Assembly: GCF_900114775.1 (NCBI RefSeq)
Contig: NZ_FOUE01000007.1
Coordinates: 62,001 to 126,000 of the forward strand
Direction: 5' to 3'
Source of the DNA: Marinobacter zhejiangensis
GTDB lineage: Bacteria > Pseudomonadota > Gammaproteobacteria > Pseudomonadales > Oleiphilaceae
DNA: 64,000 nt
Position numbers and translations under genes: made by a program. Position 1 is the stretch's first letter; each line of letters begins with the position of its first letter. The notes under the pieces were generated by a model. That model was given only the letters and a program-made list of their open reading frames with translations. It was not told where the DNA came from and ran no database searches. Positions 55,516-63,454 of this stretch are shown in pieces.

Positions 55516-56406
55516 ATGGTGAATGCGGTTCTGATGTCGATGCGGTTGCCTTTTCTGGTGTTGGCGCCGGCGTGTGTATTGCTGGGTGTGGCCACCACGC
55601 TGGCGACCGGTGTGCCTGTGAACCTGTTGGATATTGCGGTGGTGCTGGTCGGAGCGGTAGCTGCACACATCAGTGTGAACAGCCTGAACGAATACCAGGA
55701 TTACCACAGCGGCCTGGATGCGCTGACCGACCGGACTCCGTTCAGTGGGGGGAGTGGTTCCCTGGTACAGCACCCGGACTCTGCCAATGCGGTAAAGGTC
55801 GCGGCGTACTTGTCGTTGGCCGTCACGCTGGCGGTTGGTAGCTACCTGGTCCTGCGCCATGGGCTGGCGATACTTCCGCTGGGGGGGCTGGGTATTGTGA
55901 TTATCCTGACCTACACCCAATGGCTGAACCGTCAGCCATGGCTGTGCCTGGTCGCACCGGGGCTGGCCTTTGGTCCACTGATTGTCGTGGGAACGCATTT
56001 TGCGCTGACTGGAGAGTACAGCCAGCAGGCGGCCTATGTATCCCTGGTGCCATTCTTTCTGGTGAACAATCTTTTGCTGATGAACCAGTTTCCGGACATT
56101 GAGGCCGACAAGCAGGTGGGCCGCTATCACTTCCCAATCGCCTACGGCCTGACCGCCAGCGCCTGGGTCTATGGCGGGTTCCTGTTTGCCGCTTTCCTGG
56201 TGCTGGGCTTGGGAGTTGTCTTTGGTGTTTTGCCACCGGTTGCGGCCATCGCCTTGCTACCGATGGCTGCTGGCATCGTGGCGTTGTCTGGGGTGAGCCG
56301 GTTTGGTGGCGACATCCGCCGCCTGCTTCCGTTTATGGGGCTGAACGTAGTGGCGGCGGTGGTCACGCCGCTGGTGCTTGGTGTGGCGTTGTTGGTGCGG
56401 GCTTAG
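55516..56406 (+). CDS. UbiA-family prenyltransferase
   Basis: 296 aa with about eight or nine membrane helices. The first metal motif NxxxD is in NSLNEYQDYHSGLD, and the second DxxxD is NQFPDIEADKQVG; both bind Mg2+ and the prenyl diphosphate. It resembles MenA-type aromatic prenyltransferases more than UbiA of ubiquinone. No men or ubi genes are adjacent, so the acceptor is unknown. AAGGAGG ends at 55512; ATG 55516 or GTG 55519 has usable spacing, while ATG 55513 has none. Confidence 0.85.
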   Translation: MVNAVLMSMRLPFLVLAPACVLLGVATTLATGVPVNLLDIAVVLVGAVAAHISVNSLNEYQDYHSGLDALTDRTPFSGGSGSLVQHPDSANAVKVAAYLSLAVTLAVGSYLVLRHGLAILPLGGLGIVIILTYTQWLNRQPWLCLVAPGLAFGPLIVVGTHFALTGEYSQQAAYVSLVPFFLVNNLLLMNQFPDIEADKQVGRYHFPIAYGLTASAWVYGGFLFAAFLVLGLGVVFGVLPPVAAIALLPMAAGIVALSGVSRFGGDIRRLLPFMGLNVVAAVVTPLVLGVALLVRA

Positions 56407-56431
56407 GTTGGAGAGCGAGACTGGTAGGTCA

Positions 56432-56447
56432 GGCGGCAGTGGCCGCC
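56432..56447. terminator. Short GC hairpin between convergent genes
   Basis: GGCGGC-AGTG-GCCGCC, in the 45 bp gap between the UbiA-family and SDR genes. No T-run. Confidence 0.4.
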
Positions 56448-56451
56448 GCTA

Positions 56452-57183
56452 CTAGCGCCCTCCGGCAACGTCAATAAAAGCACCCGTAATGTACGACGCC
56501 TCGTCGGACAGCAGCCAAGCAATCGCCGAGGCCACTTCTTCTGGTTGCCCCCCTCGTTGCAGCGGAATGTTCGGGGCCAGCCGTTCTATCCGGCCGGGTT
56601 CGCCGCCATCGGCGTGAATGCTGGTATGGATAAGCCCCGGACGCACCGCATTCACCCGAATGCCCTGGCCCGCCACTTCCAGCGCCAGGCCGGTGGTCAG
56701 GGTATCGATGGCACCTTTGGATGCGGCGTAGTCGATGTACTCATTCGGTGAGCCCAGGCGCGCTGCCATGGAGGACACATTGACGATGCCCCCACCGTTG
56801 TTCATGCGCCGGATGGCCTCCCGACAGCACAGGAAGCAACTGGTGAGGTTCGTTGTCATCACAGTCTGGAATCGTTCCAGGCTGATGTCGGCCAAGCGGG
56901 CCTGGTGAAACAGGACCCCGGCATTGTTGACCAGGTGGGTGACGGCGCCCCAGGCCTGCTCTGTGGCATCAAACATCCTCATCACGTCTGCCTCCACCGA
57001 TACGTCGCCTGCATGCGCGAAGGCCCGGCCGCCCTGAGCCTGAATGGCGTCCACCACGGCTGCGGCTTCCTGCGCCCGGGACCGGTAGTTCACACACACG
57101 GCGTATCCGCGGGAAGCCAACAACCGGGACGTTGCCGCTCCGATACCACGGCTACCGCCGGTGACAATGACGACTTTGTTCAT
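56452..57183 (-). CDS. Short-chain dehydrogenase/reductase (SDR)
   Basis: 243 aa classical SDR. NAD(P)-binding TGGSRGIG (8-15), NNAG, catalytic serine in NVSSMAA and YxxxK as YIDYAASK; RPGLIHTSIH follows. An Arg in NYRSR after the second strand suggests NADP preference. Sequence resembles sugar/glucose dehydrogenase-type SDRs; the substrate is unknown. ATG 57183 follows AGGAGGA, so the open frame upstream is not used. Confidence 0.9.
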   Translation of the reverse strand: MNKVVIVTGGSRGIGAATSRLLASRGYAVCVNYRSRAQEAAAVVDAIQAQGGRAFAHAGDVSVEADVMRMFDATEQAWGAVTHLVNNAGVLFHQARLADISLERFQTVMTTNLTSCFLCCREAIRRMNNGGGIVNVSSMAARLGSPNEYIDYAASKGAIDTLTTGLALEVAGQGIRVNAVRPGLIHTSIHADGGEPGRIERLAPNIPLQRGGQPEEVASAIAWLLSDEASYITGAFIDVAGGR

Positions 57184-57313
57184 GGTGGGTTCCTCCTGCT
57201 CTGTTGACAGTTTAGACGGCCGGCCCAGGGAGCCGTTGTAAAAAGGGGCAAGAGTGTCATACCTTTGCAGTGCTGGAACGAATGAATACACCGGATGAGG
57301 TAAGGACAGGCCT

Positions 57314-57940
57314 ATGAACCGAAGACAATTTCTGGCTGGCCTCGGGGCTGGTGCCGTGGGAGTGGCAATGGCTCCTGCGGCATTCGCTGCCGGCGAGTGC
57401 TCCGCTCCGCTGGTTTACCCGAATGGCTATGCCATCAGGAATTGCACGGTAGGCATTCGAAGTGATGTGCTGCGATTTGTGGCGGCCCGCCAGAAAAGCA
57501 GCCAGTGGTGCTGGGCGGCCTGCATTCAAATGATGTTTCGGGTATACGGTTACAACCTGCCGCAGGAGCTGCTGGTGGAGCAGACCTGGGGGCGCCTGGT
57601 GGATATGCCGGGCTATCCGGACCAGATTCTCCGGGCCTTGAACCGCACGTATGTTGATCTTTCCGGGCGCCGGTTCACGGCGGTGGGCGACGCCGTAACC
57701 GCGAATGTGAATACGGCTATCAATGACCTGTCTGGAAACAGCCCGCTGATTGTTGGCGCCTTGGGGCATGCGACGGTACTGACAGCCCTGAGCTACACCG
57801 AGAGCAACGCCGGGGAGCGGCAGGTGACCCAGGCAACCGTCAGGGACCCCTGGCCAATGAGCCCAAGCCGACGAGTCCTGTCGCCCCAAGAGTGGTACAA
57901 CATCAACTTTGCGGCACGTATCCGCTGTTACCCAGCCTGA
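57314..57940 (+). CDS. Tat-exported papain-like cysteine protease
   Basis: 208 aa. MNRRQFLAGLGAGAVG is a twin-arginine-type signal ending AFAAG. The papain pattern is visible: Q60 and C66 in QKSSQWCWAAC with the classical six-residue spacing, H152 in GHATVL and an Asp in VRDPWP (D178). QxxWCWAA is the mark of the C70/AvrRpt2-like papain family, whose known members include secreted effectors. Extra cysteines at 29, 44, 70 and 205 suggest disulfides. It overlaps the convergent rhodanese gene by 13 bp. Substrate unknown. Confidence 0.82.
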   Translation: MNRRQFLAGLGAGAVGVAMAPAAFAAGECSAPLVYPNGYAIRNCTVGIRSDVLRFVAARQKSSQWCWAACIQMMFRVYGYNLPQELLVEQTWGRLVDMPGYPDQILRALNRTYVDLSGRRFTAVGDAVTANVNTAINDLSGNSPLIVGALGHATVLTALSYTESNAGERQVTQATVRDPWPMSPSRRVLSPQEWYNINFAARIRCYPA

Positions 57941-58374
57941 TCCCGGGTGATCACCGGCTGCCCCGCGTTGGCCCAGCCGCCGATTCCCGATTGCAGGTTC
58001 ACGGCGTGGGCGAAACCGGCCTGGTTGAGAAGGTGAGTGGCTTCCTGGCCGACCTGTGTGCCTTTGTTGCAGTACACGACGATCTCTTTTTCTTTCAGCC
58101 CTTCCAACTCGGCGGGGATTCCGGCCCGCAGCACCGCCAGGGGCACCAACATGGCCCCCGGAATGTGGCGGCCTTCATAGGCATTCTCAGAACGGACATC
58201 AATAATTACAGCCCCAGCATCAATCAGCGCGGCCGCAGTCGGAATGTCGACCTCCGGGACGTCATAATCGACCTGACTAGCCTGATGGTAGCCAATCACC
58301 AGCAGCAGGGTCAGTGCGAACAGTGTGGCGGGTAGCCAGGCTTGCTGTGACGGTTTTGTGTTGGTTTGGGCCAT
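57928..58374 (-). CDS. Membrane-anchored rhodanese-domain protein
   Basis: 148 aa. One N-terminal membrane helix (about 13-31) and a periplasmic rhodanese domain with VIIDVRSENAYEGRHIPGA and the active cysteine C102 in VVYCNKGTQVGQ. Acts in sulfur or thiol transfer in the family; the partner is not known. It overlaps the convergent protease gene by 13 bp at the 3' ends. Confidence 0.86.
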   Translation of the reverse strand: MAQTNTKPSQQAWLPATLFALTLLLVIGYHQASQVDYDVPEVDIPTAAALIDAGAVIIDVRSENAYEGRHIPGAMLVPLAVLRAGIPAELEGLKEKEIVVYCNKGTQVGQEATHLLNQAGFAHAVNLQSGIGGWANAGQPVITRDQAG

Positions 58375-58493
58375 CCTGTCAGTCCTTTCCTAAAAGTTAT
58401 CCGAACCCGGTAACCAGACTTTAGCGCAGGAATTTTGGCGACGTACAGGCCCTGCGCACAAAAACGTGATTCATTGTTGCTTTAACTGCCCGA

Positions 58494-59003
58494 CTAGACC
58501 TGCGGTGCCAGGTACTCCATGTATTGGGCGCCACTGCCATAGCTTGCAAGCTTGGCCGCGAGGGATGGCGTTTCACTGACGGTCTGGAAGCCATGCCGGC
58601 GCCAGTAGGGGGCGGATGATTGAACCGCCACCAGGCAGGCGCGTTCCAGTTGGAGGGCTTTCAGCAGTGGGAAAAACTGGTCCACCAGCGCCCGTCCTGC
58701 GCCAGAGTTTCGGGCTTCAGGTGCAACCGCCAGGTCATGCAGGTACAGGCAGTCGGCGGCAAGAGGCGCGTCGATGTCTACAGCGTCGAGTGCTGGCGGA
58801 TTGGCAAAGACCCACGGTATGGCGATGAGATACCCAACCACGGTACCCTCGTCACAGGCCACAAAGCAGGTGGTGGGTGAGAGTCGTAGCTTGGTGTCAA
58901 ACGAGGCTTCCGACTCTGGCTCAAGCTCCGTATAGCATTTACTCTGGATATCCAGAACATTGGACAGGTCAGAGCGGCGCATGGCCCTGATGGTCATACT
59001 CAC
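58494..59003 (-). CDS. GNAT-family N-acetyltransferase
   Basis: 169 aa. Acetyl-CoA binding motif A is LAVAPEARNSGAGRALVDQF, with RxxGxG as RNSGAG; the family's C-terminal tyrosine segment is APYWRRHGF. Substrate unknown. GTG 59003 has GGAG 7 bp upstream; ATG 58997 is the alternative. It is divergent from the LysE gene. Confidence 0.85.
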   Translation of the reverse strand: MSMTIRAMRRSDLSNVLDIQSKCYTELEPESEASFDTKLRLSPTTCFVACDEGTVVGYLIAIPWVFANPPALDAVDIDAPLAADCLYLHDLAVAPEARNSGAGRALVDQFFPLLKALQLERACLVAVQSSAPYWRRHGFQTVSETPSLAAKLASYGSGAQYMEYLAPQV

Positions 59004-59124
59004 GAAAGATCTCCATTCCAGCGTTTCCCTCAAGCGCTTTGGGTAGGGCTTCAGGGGCTAGTGTATTGAAGGGCTCAGATTAGAGGGGCGCAGCCGGAAC
59101 AACAAGGCCCGACAGGGGAATGTT

Positions 59125-59742
59125 ATGGGGCTTTATGATACGTTCGCGTTGTTTATTGCTATGGTGGTGCTGGCGCTTGTACCAAGTGGCAGTGTAGCCC
59201 TGGTGGTGACACGGGCAGCCACTGCCGGCTTTGCCCAAGGGGTGGCCGTTGTCGCGGGCATTGTCGCCGGAGACCTGGTTTTCGTCTGTCTGGCGCTGCT
59301 GGGGATGGCAGCTGTTGCCGATGCACTGGGGGGCTTCTTTGTTGTCATCAAGTACCTTGCTGGGGCGTACCTGATTTGGTTTGGTGCCACATTGATCCTA
59401 TCGAAGCCACCCCTGCAAACAAAAAGCGAAGGCTGTGGTTCCTCTTCGCTGTCGGTAAGTTTTTTCTCCGGCCTTGTGCTGACCTTGGGTGATGTGAAGG
59501 CGGTCATGTTCTACGCCAGCTTCTTTCCGGCTTTTATCGACCTGCATACGGTGACTGCCACAGACATAGCGGTGATTGTTGCCCTGACGCTGGTCGCGGT
59601 AGGGGGCGTTAAGCTGGGCTATGTCTTTGCAGCAAAGAAGGTGGCGGCATTAACCGGCGGACTCAGAGCCGTTCGCGGTGCCAGAATCGCCGGTGGTGGG
59701 GTAATGATTGGCGCGGGAACGTTACTTATCGCCAAGCCATAG
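59125..59742 (+). CDS. LysE/RhtB-family amino-acid exporter
   Basis: 205 aa, about six membrane helices. The family pattern is visible: VALVPSGSVALVVTRAATAGFAQG, KYLAGAYLIWFGATLI and GLVLTLGDVKAVMFYASFFPAFID. The family's usual PGP near the start is replaced by PSG. Members export lysine, threonine, homoserine or other metabolites; the substrate cannot be read. ATG with AGGGGAA upstream. Confidence 0.86.
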   Translation: MGLYDTFALFIAMVVLALVPSGSVALVVTRAATAGFAQGVAVVAGIVAGDLVFVCLALLGMAAVADALGGFFVVIKYLAGAYLIWFGATLILSKPPLQTKSEGCGSSSLSVSFFSGLVLTLGDVKAVMFYASFFPAFIDLHTVTATDIAVIVALTLVAVGGVKLGYVFAAKKVAALTGGLRAVRGARIAGGGVMIGAGTLLIAKP

Positions 59743-59850
59743 GCTGGCGGTTTGCATGGCGAGTTCTTCATTGTTTCAACGGATGTGGTGGCAACCTGGT
59801 GGGGTGAAACCCGCGAGTGTGGCACCAGCGGCATGACAGATGGAAATGTG

Positions 59851-60285
59851 ATGATGAGAAAACAGTTACTGGACAAGCTGGTTACGTTATCGGAGGCAGA
59901 CCCGGAACACTACCCGGTGGTCAGCCTGGACGACTACTTTTCTGGAAATGATCAGGAAGAGTCCATTGCCCCTAATGCCTGGGGGTATGGACGGCCTGCG
60001 CTCAAGGATCTGCATCAGCACTTCAAACAGATAGAGTCTCGCCCTGACGTTCAAGGTGTTTATGTGGGCATGCACGATGAGTGGCGCGAGGCCCTTGACG
60101 ACGAAGAACTCTGGCCTGCCGCCGAAAATATCCATGTGATCTCATCTGCACCTCAGGCCGACGTCGAGCGCTGGATAGACGGCGTGGCGGCCGACGGTAT
60201 TGGGCCGGGGTGGCCGTACGGTAAGCATGAAAGGGCTCCTGAGCCGGCAGATGGTTCCGTTGTCTACACCGTTTATTGGGACTAG
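59851..60285 (+). CDS. Acidic cytoplasmic protein, unknown function
   Basis: 144 aa from ATG 59851 (the ATG at 59854 is equally possible), with GGAAA upstream. There is no signal peptide. The protein is acidic (many D and E) with Trp-rich patches: YFSGNDQEESIAPNAWGYG, HDEWREALDDEELWP and a C-terminal DGSVVYTVYWD. The pattern is reminiscent of small stand-alone immunity-like or regulatory proteins, but I recognise no family. It lies between LysE and a nitronate monooxygenase-like gene. Confidence 0.65.
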   Translation: MMRKQLLDKLVTLSEADPEHYPVVSLDDYFSGNDQEESIAPNAWGYGRPALKDLHQHFKQIESRPDVQGVYVGMHDEWREALDDEELWPAAENIHVISSAPQADVERWIDGVAADGIGPGWPYGKHERAPEPADGSVVYTVYWD

Positions 60286-60335
60286 GTGACCGGTTAGGCC
60301 CACCCGCAAACAGCAAACAACTTGGAGTTCCGTTA

Positions 60336-61367
60336 ATGACCCTTCAGCAGCTGCTCGGTATTGAGCTTCCAATTATCCAGGCGCCTATGGCGGGCGTGCA
60401 AGGCAGTGCGCTGGCCCTCGCTGTGTCGAATGCCGGCGGCCTGGGTTCATTGCCTTGCGCCATGCTCAGCCCTGAGGACCTGCGTAAAGAGCTGACAGCC
60501 ATCAAGGCTGGAACCGACAAGCCTTATAACTTGAACTTTTTTTGCCATACGCCACCGAGCCATGAGGACGATGACGCATGGCGAGCCGCACTCTCACCGT
60601 ACTACAACGAGCACGACATTGACCGTGATGCGATAGCCAAGGGGCCTGGACGTGCCCCGTTCAGTGCCGGGGTGGCCGACCTATTGGACGAGTTCCGGCC
60701 TCCCGTGGTCAGTTTTCATTTCGGTTTGCCTTCAGCTGACTTGCTGGCGCGAGTGAAAGGATGGGGGGCGAAGGTGTTGTCATCAGCAACCACCGTGGAA
60801 GAAGCCCGTTGGCTCGAAGCGCAGGGGGTTGATGGCATCATTGCGCAAGGCCTGGAGGCGGGTGGCCACCGGGGCATGTTCCTGTCAGACGACCTGACCA
60901 CCCAGGTGGGCACGTTCGCGCTGGTTCCGCGACTTGTGCAAACGGTGAAGGTCCCGGTGATTGCCGCCGGTGGCATTGCCGACCGAAATGGGGTGGCGGC
61001 CGCGCTGGCGCTTGGCGCTGCAGGTGTCCAGGTCGGGACGGCCTACCTGCTTTGTCCCGAAGCCACCACCAGCGTTGTCCACCGGGCTGCCCTGAAAAGC
61101 GCGGCCGCTGACCATACCGCCATCACCAACGTCTTCTCCGGTCGTCCGGCCCGGGGCATCGTAAACCGCATCATCCGGGAGCTTGGACCCATCAGTAACG
61201 CTGCGCCCGAATTCCCATTGGCAACCTCTGCCATTGCCCCCTTGCGAGCCCGGGCGGAAAGCCAGGGCTCGGGCGACTTCTCGCCACTGTGGTCTGGCCA
61301 GAATGCGGCAGGGTGCGAGGAAATACCCGCGGCGGAACTGACCCGAAATTTGGCCGCCGGGCTTTAG
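60336..61367 (+). CDS. Nitronate monooxygenase-like FMN enzyme
   Basis: 343 aa TIM-barrel flavoprotein (2-nitropropane dioxygenase family). N-terminal LPIIQAPMAGVQGSALA, then VDGIIAQGLEAGGHRG with the catalytic histidine, VIAAGGIADRNG and GAAGVQVGTAYLLCPEA for the phosphate-binding part. Oxidises nitronates or related compounds, or reduces enoyl groups; the true substrate is unknown. ATG 60336 with GGAG upstream begins MTLQQLLGIE. Confidence 0.88.
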   Translation: MTLQQLLGIELPIIQAPMAGVQGSALALAVSNAGGLGSLPCAMLSPEDLRKELTAIKAGTDKPYNLNFFCHTPPSHEDDDAWRAALSPYYNEHDIDRDAIAKGPGRAPFSAGVADLLDEFRPPVVSFHFGLPSADLLARVKGWGAKVLSSATTVEEARWLEAQGVDGIIAQGLEAGGHRGMFLSDDLTTQVGTFALVPRLVQTVKVPVIAAGGIADRNGVAAALALGAAGVQVGTAYLLCPEATTSVVHRAALKSAAADHTAITNVFSGRPARGIVNRIIRELGPISNAAPEFPLATSAIAPLRARAESQGSGDFSPLWSGQNAAGCEEIPAAELTRNLAAGL

Positions 61368-61429
61368 CCCCCGCCGCAGGCTATTTTCGCAAGGCAATCA
61401 TTCAAGGCAGCGACAATAAGGAGTGATCT

Positions 61430-61726
61430 GTGATCCGGGTAGTCTATCGCTGGAAAGTACAGGATGCGCAGTTTGCGGAGTTCCAGAAGGTATGGAGCCG
61501 CACCACCAACACGATTCATGAAACGGTGCCTGGCGCGTTGGGGAGCTTCATGCTGCGTAGCCCCGACGATCAAACCGACGTGATGACCGTGGCAAAGTGG
61601 GAGTCCATGGCGCACTGGAAAGCCTTTTGGGGAGCGGCAAACCCGCAGCAGATGGCGGATATGCGAGCGCTGGGCGAACGCATATCCGCCACCGTATACG
61701 ATGAAATCGACGACTTTACCCGGTGA
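61430..61726 (+). CDS. Antibiotic-biosynthesis-monooxygenase (ABM) domain protein
   Basis: 98 aa dimeric ferredoxin-like fold. IRVVYRWKVQDAQFAEFQKVW and VAKWESMAHWKAFWG are the ABM-type pattern. Small members act as heme- or quinone-modifying monooxygenases or are of unknown use. GTG start with AAGGAG upstream. It follows the nitronate monooxygenase-like gene by about 60 bp, so co-transcription and a shared detoxification role are plausible but unproven. Its stop directly abuts the convergent PACE gene. Confidence 0.8.
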   Translation: MIRVVYRWKVQDAQFAEFQKVWSRTTNTIHETVPGALGSFMLRSPDDQTDVMTVAKWESMAHWKAFWGAANPQQMADMRALGERISATVYDEIDDFTR

Positions 61727-62158
61727 CTATCGCGTAACCGTCCCTTCGTTGTTATCTGGAAACACGAGGTCGTAGGTCCAGGTAAAGACGAAGGCATACA
61801 CCAGGTAAAAGACGACAAACGCAATGTCGATCACAAGGGCCTCAAACAGGCCAACCCCCATCCACCAGGCAATCACGGGCAGGAAGGCCAGCATCAACCC
61901 GAATTCAAAACTGACGGCGTGAACGAACCTTGCCTTGATGGACTTGCGTGTCGACCCAGAGATTTTTTTCAGGGCGTGGTCAAACATCAGGTTGAAGAGG
62001 TAGTTCCAAACCGTTGCCATCGTGGCCCCAATCACACCGAGCACGCTGGTCTTGCCGAGGTCCAGGCCAAAGGTCAGTGCAGCCAGGGGAATGGACAGCA
62101 GAAGGCCAATGGCTTCAAACATCACGGCCTGACGGATTCTGTCTTTCGTGGTTCTCAT
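61727..62158 (-). CDS. PACE-family (AceI-like) efflux transporter
   Basis: 143 aa, four membrane helices. The AceI-like pattern RTTKDRIRQAVMFEAIGLLL keeps the proton-coupling glutamate (E15); WNYLFNLMFDHALKK and FVHAVSFEFGLML follow, and these are the family's paired repeats. PACE proteins export chlorhexidine, other biocides and short diamines. An AraC-type regulator lies 190 bp upstream on the same strand and may control it. Confidence 0.9.
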   Translation of the reverse strand: MRTTKDRIRQAVMFEAIGLLLSIPLAALTFGLDLGKTSVLGVIGATMATVWNYLFNLMFDHALKKISGSTRKSIKARFVHAVSFEFGLMLAFLPVIAWWMGVGLFEALVIDIAFVVFYLVYAFVFTWTYDLVFPDNNEGTVTR

Positions 62159-62349
62159 AGCGAAGTCACATGAAGGCGGGTCGTCCCGCGCTCAGTTCCC
62201 AGGAAGGGTGGGGTCGTCCCCAAAAGAGTTACTTACCAAAAGCAGAAGCTTAGCCTATCAAAAAACCAGCCGTGTTTTCTCGTTGCTTCGGTTTCCACTG
62301 ATGGGGGTGCCCGATGGCTGGGCAACGGCTATCTGCGCCACTGAGCGAA

Positions 62350-63321
62350 TTATCGCCCGGTTTGGGCTCGGCGAAGCGTTCTTGCTGGCGTCTCGCCATA
62401 GTGGGCTTTATAGGCTCGGGAGAAATTACTGACGTGGTTGTAGCCAGAGCGCGCGGCCACAGCCTTGACCGGATGGTTGCCATCCCTGAGCAAGGTATGG
62501 GCGAGGTCCATCCGTTCATGTCGAATAAATTCCGCACAGCTCTTGTCCAGGGTGTGGCGGAACAGCTGGTCCAGTCTGCTGTCCTTTAAACCGGCTTTTT
62601 CCGCCAATGCAGGTACAGAGAGAGGCTGTGCCAGCGAACGTTTAATCCATTGAAGCAGGTCTGCCAGGGCCTGCTCTTCCCAAAGTGCAAAGACTGGCCG
62701 AGGCTCCGGCTCGGAGCAATGCAGCTCGATGGTTTCTGCCAGGAACACCCCCGCATAGCCCTCCAGCATCAGGTTGCGGCAACTGCCATCCGTTTGCGGA
62801 GTGAATAACAGCGAGGCCAGGTTTCTCAACCGCGATGAAGGGGAGACGGCGCTGATGTGGCAGGCACTGCCATACGCTGACATAAAGTCGCCCAGATCCT
62901 CCGGTAGGGTGCCACCATACCTTTGGGACAGCGCCCTTAACGTGGTCGCGGCACCGATATGTCGCACCAGTTCGCCTGCCTTCAAATGAAAGCAGGTGCC
63001 GGAGGAATCCACCCGCATCAGCAAGGCCACCTCCGGGTCCAGCCGATGGGATTGGCCATTGGGCAGCACCATCTTCGACCGTCCCTGAATATGAAAGGCG
63101 CTGCCAATCCAGGGCTCATCAAAGCGCCCTTGCATCTGCAGGGCACAGTCCTCCAGGGCTTCAAACTCCAGCCGGTAGAGCGTAAGACCACTCGGAAATT
63201 CCAGCCGTTCCATGCGGCCACGAACCCCCGGAACTTCAAATAAGCTGCCCCCCGCCATATCGATCTTGTGGGTGGGCAGGCTCTCAGAAGTGGTGCGGGA
63301 TAAATCGTGGCGGTCTGGCAT
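62350..63321 (-). CDS. AraC-family transcription regulator near the PACE pump
   Basis: 323 aa. N-terminal ligand-binding region (about 1-215) of the FpvR/PchR-like kind with no clear motif, then the AraC DNA-binding domain (about 220-320): LSVPALAEKAGLKDSRLDQLF and HPVKAVAARSGYNHVSNFSRAYK. It resembles PchR-type regulators. The signal is unknown. It lies upstream of the PACE gene on the same strand, with a 190 bp gap. Confidence 0.86.
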   Translation of the reverse strand: MPDRHDLSRTTSESLPTHKIDMAGGSLFEVPGVRGRMERLEFPSGLTLYRLEFEALEDCALQMQGRFDEPWIGSAFHIQGRSKMVLPNGQSHRLDPEVALLMRVDSSGTCFHLKAGELVRHIGAATTLRALSQRYGGTLPEDLGDFMSAYGSACHISAVSPSSRLRNLASLLFTPQTDGSCRNLMLEGYAGVFLAETIELHCSEPEPRPVFALWEEQALADLLQWIKRSLAQPLSVPALAEKAGLKDSRLDQLFRHTLDKSCAEFIRHERMDLAHTLLRDGNHPVKAVAARSGYNHVSNFSRAYKAHYGETPARTLRRAQTGR

Positions 63322-63454
63322 AAGCAGTCATCAACATCCGTATTGGCGGCCACCCCTCGTTGGGTCGCCTTGCCTCATCATAACGTCTTCTCGAACACCA
63401 CCCCAGTGACATGCCATAAGGCCTGGCGCTGGGGTGTTAGCTTTCCGGCGGCGC

